Positions 1 to 6,460 of a DNA stretch of 10,147 nucleotides are shown here, piece after piece (position 1 is the stretch's first letter; the number at the start of each line of letters is the position of its first letter). The stretch covers positions 1 through 10,147 of the forward strand of contig CAKSRS010000076.1 in assembly GCA_934487205.1 (NCBI GenBank), read 5' to 3'. The stretch is from an uncultured Clostridia bacterium. GTDB taxonomy: Bacteria; Bacillota; Clostridia; UBA1381. The translations under genes were made by a program, and so were the position numbers. The notes beneath the pieces were generated by a model. That model was given only the letters and a program-made list of their open reading frames with translations, was not told where the DNA came from and did no database searches.

Positions 1-1280
1 ATTTTAGAACTGTCCACCCAGCCGTGGTGATAAATTCCGCCGTGATGTACGGTTGAAGATTTGAAATATTTCGTATTTTTATTATAGTCAAGAGCAACCA
101 CGTAATAGCTCGGCGTGTACATTTTTTCGCCCGAGTACGCACTCCAACTGTGAACCGTTTCCTTGATTGACATAAAAATTGTAGGCGTACCGGAATTATC
201 TATATCGCAGATTTCGACGTCAAACCCCGACGCGTTGCCCGACGTAATGCCGAGACTCAAGTTATCTGCTAATGTCCCGCTGATACAGTTTGACAAATTT
301 ATACGTTTCTGATATCTTTCTCCCGCCGTCGGCGCACCGCCGATATAGTACAGCATAAACATACTGCTTGCATATTGGGGATTATATTGCACTTTCGTCG
401 CCGCTATAGCCGAAACAATATCGTCATAGCCGTCGCCGTCGATATCCGCCGCCGCCATTGACGCGGTAACGCCGGGCGCGCCGAGGTAGCTGTTATCTAC
501 ATACGACTGCAGACTGTTGCCGAGCAATTGCGATTCGCTGTCCCATGAGTCGGAGTCCTTCCAGCTCAGCGCCGTGCGGCCCTCCTCTTTAAGACTCCAA
601 ACATAGCTCCCGCCGTACCTGTCAAATCCGTATTTGTCCGAACTTTGTCCGCCATAGCCGCTTGTAGGGGTCGTTGTTATAATTTCATCATAGCCATCGC
701 CATTTATATCGGCGCACACAATCTCCATGCAGTTCACAAATTCGTTTATATCGTCATAAAAAGCCGAGCCGCCCTCATAAAGTACGGCAGCAGGTGTGGC
801 TCCCATAAGCGAATCGCCCTGCGTCACGCAAAGGAGCAGCAGCGATTTATTGCCGGTAGTTTTTGCGGCGACAAGCGCGGCAATCTGATTTTTTCTGCCG
901 TCCGCATCAAAGTCGCCTTCCGCCATTGCAACTGTCACCTTTTTGCAGTTGTAGTCCATGGTGTATGATTTTCCCGAAACGGTGATATCTGCGCTTGCGC
1001 CGAAGGTGATATACATATCCGAGTCCTTCCACGATAAGCTGCCGTCACCGAAAACCTTGCTTTTATTTTCAAAAGTATAGAGCGGTTCGCGGATATCCGA
1101 CAGGCGCGCGCCGTTTTTATACGGCAGCTGCAGACTGTCATCGCTGAGGTCGCTCATATTTCCGAAAATCTTCTGCATCAGATTTGCGTCCGCGTCCTCC
1201 TGTGATGTTTTCGCCGCCGCACCCATGGGCGCAAGCGCAAAAGAAATGCTCAGCATAAGCGAAATGAGCCTGCGTTTCAT
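1..1280 (-). CDS. Secreted FG-GAP/VCBS-repeat protein, 3' end cut by window edge
   Basis: I translated this frame by eye; it is open for 426 residues and runs off the left edge. It starts with a classical signal peptide: positive MKRR, a hydrophobic stretch at about residues 5-18, then GAAA-K with a likely signal peptidase I cut near residue 23. There is no lipobox, so export rather than lipidation is expected. Four Asp-rich loops follow at about residues 123-128 (DFDADG), 191-196 (DINGDG), 279-284 (DIDGDG) and 359-364 (DIDNSG), spaced 68-88 residues apart. This is the calcium-binding signature of FG-GAP/VCBS beta-propeller blades. Such domains usually serve adhesion, ligand binding or scaffolding; no catalytic domain is visible in this part, and the real function is unknown. 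The ATG at 1278-1280 follows an AAGGGAGAG ribosome binding site at 1288-1296, which is buried in a hairpin. The gene lies 77 bp downstream of the LuxR-family regulator on the same strand, so control by that regulator is plausible but not shown. Confidence 0.85.
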   Translation of the reverse strand, partial: MKRRLISLMLSISFALAPMGAAAKTSQEDADANLMQKIFGNMSDLSDDSLQLPYKNGARLSDIREPLYTFENKSKVFGDGSLSWKDSDMYITFGASADITVSGKSYTMDYNCKKVTVAMAEGDFDADGRKNQIAALVAAKTTGNKSLLLLCVTQGDSLMGATPAAVLYEGGSAFYDDINEFVNCMEIVCADINGDGYDEIITTTPTSGYGGQSSDKYGFDRYGGSYVWSLKEEGRTALSWKDSDSWDSESQLLGNSLQSYVDNSYLGAPGVTASMAAADIDGDGYDDIVSAIAATKVQYNPQYASSMFMLYYIGGAPTAGERYQKRINLSNCISGTLADNLSLGITSGNASGFDVEICDIDNSGTPTIFMSIKETVHSWSAYSGEKMYTPSYYVVALDYNKNTKYFKSSTVHHGGIYHHGWVDSSK

Positions 1281-1337
1281 AAAAAAACTCTCCCTTCAAG
1301 GTATAATTTATGTGTAAATTATATCAAAGGGAGAGTT
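1281..1337 (-). promoter_or_regulatory. RBS-sequestering hairpin followed by T-run (attenuator or terminator)
   Basis: Two nested perfect inverted repeats are visible. The outer 11-bp arms are 1327-1337 and 1286-1296 (AACTCTCCCTT / AAGGGAGAGTT). The inner 9-bp arms are 1315-1323 and 1302-1310 (TATAATTTA / TAAATTATA) around a 4-nt loop. On the minus strand the 3' outer arm contains the Shine-Dalgarno of the FG-GAP gene. It is followed directly by seven Ts (two of them in the stem) and then the ATG. In a transcript reading through from the LuxR gene this should fold as an intrinsic-terminator-like structure and also hide the ribosome binding site. Confidence 0.7.
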
Positions 1338-1346
1338 AATATTAAA
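1318..1346 (-). promoter_or_regulatory. Candidate promoter inside the hairpin for the FG-GAP gene
   Basis: A perfect TATAAT (1318-1323) preceded by TGA forms an extended -10 on the minus strand. A weak -35 (TTTAAT, 1341-1346) sits 17 bp upstream. Transcription would begin near 1311, inside the loop. The mRNA would lack the 5' arm of the hairpin and so expose the ribosome binding site. The weak -35 keeps this a candidate only. Confidence 0.45.
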
Positions 1347-1357
1347 TTGGCCATCGG

Positions 1358-3802
1358 CTAATTATTTTTCGTATCGGAAAGCTGCGCGCGCGACCGTACG
1401 CCGGTTTTGTCGAAAATATTGCTTATCGTCATCTTAACGGTAGAAACCGAGACATATAAACGCGCGGCAATCTGCTTGTTGGTAAACCCCTGTCGAATCA
1501 GTTCGGCAACCTCGCGTTCGCGCGGCGAAAGCTTGGTTTTGCCCAGTCCGATTTCCGCAGAAGATTTTTCAAACATAGTCCCCAATCGGCAAATGGTGTC
1601 GTATGCCGGATTTTTCGCCGTTTTGTCAAGCACGGGCTTTATACCGCTGAAATTTTGCGCGAACGGCATAAATATTCCGTCGCAAGCGGCAAGCTCCAGC
1701 GCCCTTTTAAGCGCGCGGGCGGCATTTTCGAAATTATCGAGAGCGGCAGCGGCGCAGCATTCAAAAATATTAAAATAGATTTGCGGCAGTACGCTCGGAA
1801 CAGCCGCCGCGATGTTGCACGCAAACGGACAAAATGCAAGCAGTTTTGCATATTCCTTTCGGTCAAGCAAAATTTTGGCGTAAACAATATGTGCAAAGGG
1901 AATTGTCATGGGCGCAATTCTGTTCTCGCCGATGTCGCCCAACGCAAGCCACTCGTCCGCCTTGGCGGCGCGGTGGGAAAATGCGTACACATACCCCAAA
2001 AATAAACTCTGTGTGTATCGGCACATATCCTCGGTATTTGCCGCGGCGCTTTCCGACAGAGCAAAAAGCGCGTCGAACAGTTTCTGCTCGTCGCCGCGCG
2101 CAAGCGCCGTATTGGCAAGAACAAACAGCCCGCACTGATATACGCTGGACTGATTTTTGCTTTTTGCCTCAAACATTGCCCGATGCGCCGCCGTTTCGGC
2201 ATTTTCAAAATTTCCGCGCATAAATTCCGCTTCGGCGCGCATGGCAAATTCCGCGCCCGCGCCGTGTCCGCCCGTCAGGCGATAATAATACGGCATGCAC
2301 TCGTCCATAAGTGCAAGTTCGGTGTCCAGTTCGCCCGATTTTGCATGATACAGGCACATAACCGACGGCGAGCCGAAACTCCACGTACTTCGCAGATTTA
2401 TAAGGCTTGCTTTTTTGCCCAAAAGCTCGTACGCCTTGCGGTGGTGACGGCTCATTTCGGCAATATCGTTAAACCCCGTAAAGGAAATCAGCAGTTCGGT
2501 TTCGCCGAGAATTGAGTTTTTTCTGTCCTCCGAAATATCACATTCATGCACAAGACCGATAATTTCTTCAATCAATTCACCGAGTTTTTCGTGCTCATTT
2601 ATAAAAAACAGGATAAACGCCAGCGGAACCATGCTTTCGGGATAGCGTAGTTTCACCTCGTGCGGCGTGTTGTCCAGTATTTCAAATATCATTTTTCCCG
2701 TATTTTCATCGCCGATGTCGGCAAGGTCGTAGCTTGTGTGTGGCATGGCAAATATTTTTTCATACGCACCTGCGCGGTAATACAGGCGGACGGCATTTAT
2801 GTTGCTGCCCTCCGATTCTTCCCATTGCGCCGCGCGTATTAAAAGTTCCCTTCTTTTTTGCTTGTCCAGCTGGCGGAAAACGCCGCAGAGATACTCATGA
2901 ACAAGGTTATGAAAATAATACTCGCGTGCCTTTTCATCATAATGCACGAATCCTCCGCCGACAAGATTTTTGCGTACAAAATCGGAGTCTTTGCCGCTCA
3001 CCGCAACCGCCTGATGCAGCGAAAAGCTGTTAAACGGCGCCAAAGAGATGTAAAAATCCCGTTCTGCATCGGTAAGTCTGTCAAAAAATGCCTTTTCTAT
3101 CAGCGAATTAAGTATGCCTTTTTCAAATCTTTTGTTTTTCGCATAAAAAATCAGCTGTAAATATACAGCGAATATCCAGCCGCCCGTTATCCGCACAAGT
3201 TCGGCAAGCTCGAGTTCGGTTAGGACAACCCCGGCGGCGTTAAAATACGCACGGCAGTCCTCTTTGGAAAACATAAATTCCTCCGAACCTATGTAATATA
3301 TTTTCCCGCCGCCGTGAATACGAAAACTGTTCTTTTCGTTCACCGACTGAATTGACGCGGTGATGTGCAGATTATCGGCGCGGTGGCATGACAGAGCGGT
3401 CAGAAACATGTCCAGATTTTCCGTCTCGCCGGACAGATTATCCAGAATAATGTATGTTTCGCCGCGACATTCCAGCTCGCCCATAATTTCGCGTATGTCG
3501 GACAAATTTTCGCCGCACGGCACGCCGCAATTTTGCAGTGCATCGGCGCATATGCGGTCGACGCCGGACAGCGCGCCGCAAAACCACTGCCAGTAGTCGG
3601 CGGTGCCGTTGGAAAAGAACGTGTGCCTTAAAACCGTTGCATCTTCAAAGCATTTCTCGGAAAAATATTCGTTCAGCGCCGTTGTTTTGCCGAATCCGGA
3701 AGGTGTTTCAAGCACGGTGAGAGGATATTTTTTTATATTTTTAAAATCATCTGCAAGACGTTTGGGAAAATAAAGCGCCTGCAAATTCAATTTTACATCC
3801 AT
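1358..3802 (-). CDS. MalT/LAL-type LuxR-family ATP-binding transcriptional activator
   Basis: This 814-residue protein has the layout of large ATP-binding LuxR regulators. An N-terminal STAND/AAA-like NTPase carries a Walker A-like TPSGFGKTT at residues 33-41 and a Walker B-like YIILDNL at 117-123. A long helical middle region (about 330-750), rich in Ala/Leu and paired helices, resembles the TPR-like sensor part of the family. The C-terminal GerE/LuxR helix-turn-helix spans about 757-808, with the LSPREREVAELI start and the recognition-helix region VSVSTVKMTISNIF. MalT-like proteins bind ATP and an inducer, oligomerise and activate promoters; the inducer cannot be read here. The start is well supported: GGAGGT at 3811-3816, 8 nt before the ATG, with a near-consensus promoter just upstream. 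The next gene downstream encodes a secreted FG-GAP protein and is the nearest candidate target. The cotJC remnant upstream is separated by a strong terminator, so this gene is a separate transcription unit. Confidence 0.9.
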   Translation of the reverse strand: MDVKLNLQALYFPKRLADDFKNIKKYPLTVLETPSGFGKTTALNEYFSEKCFEDATVLRHTFFSNGTADYWQWFCGALSGVDRICADALQNCGVPCGENLSDIREIMGELECRGETYIILDNLSGETENLDMFLTALSCHRADNLHITASIQSVNEKNSFRIHGGGKIYYIGSEEFMFSKEDCRAYFNAAGVVLTELELAELVRITGGWIFAVYLQLIFYAKNKRFEKGILNSLIEKAFFDRLTDAERDFYISLAPFNSFSLHQAVAVSGKDSDFVRKNLVGGGFVHYDEKAREYYFHNLVHEYLCGVFRQLDKQKRRELLIRAAQWEESEGSNINAVRLYYRAGAYEKIFAMPHTSYDLADIGDENTGKMIFEILDNTPHEVKLRYPESMVPLAFILFFINEHEKLGELIEEIIGLVHECDISEDRKNSILGETELLISFTGFNDIAEMSRHHRKAYELLGKKASLINLRSTWSFGSPSVMCLYHAKSGELDTELALMDECMPYYYRLTGGHGAGAEFAMRAEAEFMRGNFENAETAAHRAMFEAKSKNQSSVYQCGLFVLANTALARGDEQKLFDALFALSESAAANTEDMCRYTQSLFLGYVYAFSHRAAKADEWLALGDIGENRIAPMTIPFAHIVYAKILLDRKEYAKLLAFCPFACNIAAAVPSVLPQIYFNIFECCAAAALDNFENAARALKRALELAACDGIFMPFAQNFSGIKPVLDKTAKNPAYDTICRLGTMFEKSSAEIGLGKTKLSPREREVAELIRQGFTNKQIAARLYVSVSTVKMTISNIFDKTGVRSRAQLSDTKNN

Positions 3803-3822
3803 CTGTATCTACCTCCGGCTAA

Positions 3823-3851
3823 ATTATACCACAATTTGCGGGCAAAATCAA
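3823..3851 (-). promoter_or_regulatory. Sigma-A-type promoter of the LuxR-family gene
   Basis: TTGATT (3846-3851), a 17-bp spacer and TATAAT (3823-3828) on the minus strand, with TGG before the -10 giving an extended -10. The predicted start point near 3816 falls at the edge of the GGAGGT ribosome binding site. The leader would be only about 14 nt. Confidence 0.7.
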
Positions 3852-3873
3852 TAAATAAAGCGGTATAAATATG

Positions 3874-3926
3874 AAAAAAACCGCACCGCCGAAGGTTTTG
3901 GTTATATCCCTCGCGCGATGCGGTTT
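3874..3926 (-). terminator. Intrinsic terminator after the cotJC remnant
   Basis: On the minus strand an AAACCGCA arm (3919-3926) pairs with TGCGGTTT (3878-3885). Pairing continues inward to about 18 bp with two mismatches and G-T wobbles, around a loop of about 13 nt. It ends in seven Ts (3874-3880). It lies only 5 nt past the cotJC stop codon, so it is probably the original cot operon terminator. It now also ends recombinase transcripts. Confidence 0.85.
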
Positions 3927-3931
3927 CCACG

Positions 3932-4117
3932 TTATTTCATAAAGAACTTGTTTTTCTCGTTCAGTTTCGACTGCATGCGTACCAACGCTTCGCCGAAACG
4001 CTGAAAATGAGTAATTTCCCGCTGACGCAGGAATTTAATTACTTCATTAACATCAGGATCATCGGAAAGGCGCAGTATATTATCATATGTTGCGCGTGCT
4101 TTTTGCTCTGCTGCAGC
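3932..4117 (-). pseudogene. cotJC: 3' fragment of spore coat gene cotJC (manganese-catalase family)
   Basis: The frame ending at TAA (3932-3934) encodes AAAEQKARATYDNILRLSDD at its start, followed by a stretch with FLRQREITHFQRFGEAL and a Lys-rich tail ending FFMK. From memory this matches the C-terminal third of CotJC, whose B. subtilis form has AAEEKARATYQWLI, DDPD and FLREREIVH at the same places. CotJC is a ferritin-like, dimanganese-catalase-related protein of the inner spore coat, usually about 190 residues. Only about 62 residues remain. They keep a metal-ligand Glu (AEQKAR) and an ExxH (EITH), but the first ferritin-like helices are missing. Homology stops at the AAE codons; the codons before it (VLCICK back to a TAG) do not resemble CotJC. 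That TAG is the recombinase stop codon, in the same frame. There is no start codon or ribosome binding site, so the fragment is not expressible alone. It could be restored by excision if the 5' half lies at the far end of an intervening element. Confidence 0.88.
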
Positions 4118-4123
4118 TTTGCA
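4104..4123. other. Candidate attachment-site core (pseudo-palindrome at the cotJC break)
   Basis: A 20-bp imperfect dyad is centred on the perfect palindrome GCTGCAGC (4110-4117). Outer TGC/GCA arms are separated from the centre by three unpaired bases on each side. It lies exactly where CotJC similarity begins and 13 bp past the recombinase stop codon. Large serine recombinases act on short imperfect dyads, and their genes usually abut the attachment site. The exact crossover dinucleotide cannot be set without the partner site. Confidence 0.45.
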
Positions 4124-4135
4124 TATACATAAAAC

Positions 4136-5680
4136 CTAAAAATTCCAGTGTATTTCTATAGGAATATCATTCCCCTGCTTATGCCCAACGCTGATGAAAT
4201 CTATCAGCGTTTGCACACAGGCGCGGCTTGGCTCGGTCAGATTTGCATATTTTCTCACAATATCTTCCCGCGCATTTTCCCCAGCGTGCTCACCGCTTAG
4301 CTTTTCAAGCTTTGCCGCACATTCCGCCGCCATCTCCGCAAATCTGTCGCGTTCTGCCGAAATCTCCGCGGACAGCACGGAAAAATCCTTTTCGGAAATC
4401 ACGCCGCGCACCTTATCCATATACGCGTCGCGCAAGCCCTTGGAAAATTCCTCCGACTTCCTCTTATATGCCGCCATATCGCATGCAATCCGCTTACAGC
4501 GCCGCTTAACATCATCGCACGCTGCCCCGGCAGCAAGCGCATCTGCATCAAGATACTCACCGGAAATCTTGTTAAATTCCTCAACAACCGCATTACCCAG
4601 TTTCCGTACCGAAATAAACGCGCCGCTGCACGCCGATTTTGACGCAAAACGGCTCGCGCACTGAAGATAATAATTCCCATGGCTTTTTATCGACCGCATC
4701 GTATATCCGCACTCCGCGCACCTGACTTTTCCGGCAAAAACACCGACTTTACCGCTCGAAAACGGCTTTGTTTTCTCTTTCAGCATATCTTGAACCCTAT
4801 CCCAAAGTTCGCGGCTGATAATCGGCTCGTGCGTATTTTCGACGACATACCACTTATCGCGCGGGCGCGGTTTATTCTGTTTCGTCTTGTAAGACACACT
4901 CCCGTAGCGCCCCTGCACCATATTTCCGATATAGATTTCATTTTTCAGCATGCTCGCAATTGAATAATATTTCCACAGCGTACCGCCCTTTCCGCCTGGC
5001 GGCTTATAATTAATTCCTTTCCGCCGCTTATACTCCGTCGGATTTGGTACACCGCGGTCATTTAAAATCCGCGCGATTGCCGTCTTTCCGTAGCCCTCGC
5101 TAAAAAGCCGAAACACCTCGCGCACTACAGACGCCGCGTCCTCATCAATCACAAGATGCCCCTTTTTTTCCGGGTCTTTCATATATCCGTAAAGCGCGAA
5201 CGACCCGATATGCAAGCCGTTTCGGCGCTTGCTGTCAAGCACGCTTTTGATATTGTCGGACATATCCTCAAGGTACCACTCATTAACCAAGCCGTTAATC
5301 TGGCGCGATTTTTTATTGCCCTTGTTATCGGTATCGGCATTGTCAACCACGCTGACAAAGCGTATGCCCCAAACGGGGAATAACCCATGTATGTATTTTT
5401 CGACCAGCTCCAGCTCACGCGTAAACCGCGACTGCGTTTTACAGAGTATAATATCAAATTTATGCTGCGCCGCGTCATTAAGCAGACGGTTAAACTCGGG
5501 GCGTTTCCTGTCCGAGCCGGCGTAATCATCATCGCTGTATATGCCGTAAACCTCCCAGTTTTTTTCTTCGGCATATTGTATCAGCATTGATTTTTGATTT
5601 TGAATACTTTCGCTGTCATCGGTCTTTGACTGTTTGTTTCTGTCCTCCTCGGATAATCTGCAGTATATTGCAGCCTTCAT
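4136..5680 (-). CDS. Large serine recombinase (resolvase/invertase plus recombinase domain, SpoIVCA-like)
   Basis: This 514-residue site-specific recombinase has a resolvase catalytic domain at about 1-145. The nucleophile is Ser10 in YCRLSEEDR; DYAGSDRKRPEFNRL and SRFTREL carry the conserved Arg residues. The Recombinase domain follows at about 150-290, with HIGSFALYGY and the LNDRGVPNP motif. A zinc-ribbon has CAEC at 321-324 plus Cys341 and Cys351. A charged helical coiled-coil region lies at about 390-460, ahead of a short C-terminal tail. Length and order match large serine integrases and SpoIVCA-type excisionases. The frame extends 14 codons further to an ATG at 5722, but the -10 of a near-consensus promoter lies at 5725-5730. 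Transcription would begin near 5718, after that ATG. The ATG at 5680 has GGGAGAGA 4-5 nt upstream and is chosen. The gene ends next to the cotJC remnant, which implies that cotJC is its integration target. It probably drives integration or excision of the DNA to its right. Confidence 0.92.
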   Translation of the reverse strand: MKAAIYCRLSEEDRNKQSKTDDSESIQNQKSMLIQYAEEKNWEVYGIYSDDDYAGSDRKRPEFNRLLNDAAQHKFDIILCKTQSRFTRELELVEKYIHGLFPVWGIRFVSVVDNADTDNKGNKKSRQINGLVNEWYLEDMSDNIKSVLDSKRRNGLHIGSFALYGYMKDPEKKGHLVIDEDAASVVREVFRLFSEGYGKTAIARILNDRGVPNPTEYKRRKGINYKPPGGKGGTLWKYYSIASMLKNEIYIGNMVQGRYGSVSYKTKQNKPRPRDKWYVVENTHEPIISRELWDRVQDMLKEKTKPFSSGKVGVFAGKVRCAECGYTMRSIKSHGNYYLQCASRFASKSACSGAFISVRKLGNAVVEEFNKISGEYLDADALAAGAACDDVKRRCKRIACDMAAYKRKSEEFSKGLRDAYMDKVRGVISEKDFSVLSAEISAERDRFAEMAAECAAKLEKLSGEHAGENAREDIVRKYANLTEPSRACVQTLIDFISVGHKQGNDIPIEIHWNF

Positions 5681-5724
5681 AAAATCTCTCCCTTCGGGCA
5701 GAAACAAGCTGTTTTCATACATTT

Positions 5725-5753
5725 ATTATACCATACACAAATCATTTTGTCAC
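5725..5753 (-). promoter_or_regulatory. Near-consensus promoter of the serine recombinase
   Basis: GTGACA (5748-5753, 5 of 6 to TTGACA), a 17-bp spacer and TATAAT (5725-5730) preceded by TGG on the minus strand. The -35 lies inside the last codons of the 39-residue ORF and the -10 lies just past its stop. This looks like a vegetative sigma-A promoter. I see no obvious sigma-E or sigma-K-type elements, which matters for the sporulation-control hypothesis. Confidence 0.75.
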
Positions 5754-5861
5754 ACTTTCTTTGCTTGCCGCGCAAATTAATTCAGCCATTTTTTTGTTAA
5801 ACTGTTCCTTGTTCGGTTTCTCCCCGTTTTTAAAAACATTTTTGATTTTCTGTTTTTTCAT
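5742..5861 (-). CDS. Small 39-residue ORF upstream of the recombinase, unknown function
   Basis: This short frame encodes MKKQKIKNVFKNGEKPNKEQ and then a segment with FNKKMAELICAASKE. It has an ATG at 5859-5861 and a GGGGTG ribosome binding site (5869-5874) 7 nt upstream. The protein is Lys-rich, basic at the N-terminus, with a probable amphipathic helix in the second half. Short basic ORFs of this general kind are often seen just before serine recombinase genes in clostridial elements, but I cannot assign a family with confidence. Its stop codon lies within the recombinase promoter region, so expressing it would move polymerase across that promoter. It could be a small accessory or directionality protein, or only a conserved leader; the sequence does not decide. 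Confidence 0.6.
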   Translation of the reverse strand: MKKQKIKNVFKNGEKPNKEQFNKKMAELICAASKESVTK

Positions 5862-5965
5862 AGAACATCACCCCGTATAATACGTATGTGGCATGAGTGC
5901 TTTCATATTCCCTTGCAGACAAATATTCTGTTTTAAAATTTATTAACTCCCCCTTCAGTCTCGGT

Positions 5966-6313
5966 TTACGTATATTCCAAGCTTTTCTTGATTGTAAACC
6001 TCGATAATATACCGTTTAATATTTCATATGTTTCCCGATCCGCCTCAATCATCAACAATCTGATGCAGTTTTCTTCTTTTTCCGTAAAATAAAGTCTGTG
6101 ATTTATGTACCCCGGCAATATGAAGATACCGCCGTTGTTCCCCTGTTTGGTGTAAATCGGCACTCTGCGGCTCAGATACACTATGTCCCGGCTAATCGCA
6201 TCAAGCGAAACATTAAATTCTTCCGACAGAAATGAACGTGTTGTCTGCTTTTTAACAACAGGAATATCCAATAGTCTCGAGCGTCTTTCAGTTACACACA
6301 TTCTTTCTGCCAT
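5966..6313 (-). CDS. Small DeoR/HTH_11-type transcriptional regulator
   Basis: The protein is 115 residues from the ATG at 6313. Residues about 8-55 form a winged helix-turn-helix of the DeoR/HTH_11 type: ERRSRLLDI, then SFLSEEFNVSLDAISRDIVY as turn and recognition helix. The wing VPIYTKQGNNGGIFI follows. The remaining about 55 residues are helical (LTEKEE-like FTEKEENCIRLL and a C-terminal ILNGILSRF). No WYL or sugar-binding domain follows, so it is far shorter than full DeoR or YafY-type regulators. It resembles the compact clostridial HTH proteins often found on mobile elements. An in-frame GTG lies 3 nt upstream (6316), but AGGAGG at 6322-6327 is 8 nt from the ATG and only 5 from the GTG, so the ATG is preferred. 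It sits between the carbohydrate operon terminator and the recombinase module and may control that module. Confidence 0.78.
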   Translation of the reverse strand: MAERMCVTERRSRLLDIPVVKKQTTRSFLSEEFNVSLDAISRDIVYLSRRVPIYTKQGNNGGIFILPGYINHRLYFTEKEENCIRLLMIEADRETYEILNGILSRFTIKKSLEYT

Positions 6314-6336
6314 CACTCTCCCCTCCTTTCAAAATC

Positions 6337-6345
6337 AGTATACCA
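6337..6345 (-). promoter_or_regulatory. Extended -10 promoter element of the small HTH regulator
   Basis: TATACT at 6337-6342, preceded by TGG, gives an extended -10 on the minus strand about 10 bp upstream of the AGGAGG ribosome binding site. No convincing -35 is present at 17-18 bp, so recognition would depend on the TGn extension. It lies between the terminator at 6400-6430 and the regulator gene, so the regulator starts a new transcription unit. Confidence 0.5.
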
Positions 6346-6399
6346 CGCAAACTATGCAGGAATTTCATGGTTTGAAAAAATATTTTTATCTAAATTGAA

Positions 6400-6430
6400 A
6401 AAGCGGTTGACTTTTTGCGCCAACCGCTTT
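6400..6430 (-). terminator. Intrinsic terminator closing the GH38-GH65-pgmB operon
   Basis: A perfect 10-bp stem pairs AAAGCGGTTG (6400-6409) with CAACCGCTTT (6421-6430) across an 11-nt loop. On the minus strand the stem runs out into CTTTTTC. It lies 30 bp past the stop of the pgmB remnant. No gene points toward it from the left. Confidence 0.8.
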
Positions 6431-6460
6431 GATACATATTTTTTCACTTCTCAGTATGAA

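Noticed and set aside
645..1141. Open frames on the plus strand (645-968) and in another minus frame (935-1141)
   Set aside because: Both lie inside the FG-GAP gene, which has a signal peptide, four Asp loops and a clear start. They have no ribosome binding site or recognisable motif.
1407..3720. Many open frames of 60-130 codons on both strands across the LuxR-family gene
   Set aside because: They are shadows of a GC-biased 814-codon gene with unambiguous Walker A and LuxR HTH motifs.
4194..4664. 156-codon plus-strand frame
   Set aside because: Antisense to the recombinase C-terminal coiled-coil region; low-complexity Ser/Ala composition and no start signals.
5874..5884. Perfect 11-bp palindrome CGTAT-A-ATACG upstream of the small ORF
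   Set aside because: It could be an operator, or the -10 (TATTAT) of the small ORF. No -35 fits well and the arms are only 5 bp, so it is not called.
5868..5906. 12-codon frame (MKALMPHTYYTG) ahead of the 39-residue ORF, with AAGGGA upstream
   Set aside because: Too short to support as a leader peptide, and no attenuator hairpin follows it.
5862..6400. Possible 5' half of cotJC between the recombinase module and the operon terminator
   Set aside because: I looked for the CotJC N-terminal pattern (WVYEKKLQYP, QYGGPDGEL, TEELAHLE) on the minus strand and did not find it here or elsewhere in the window.
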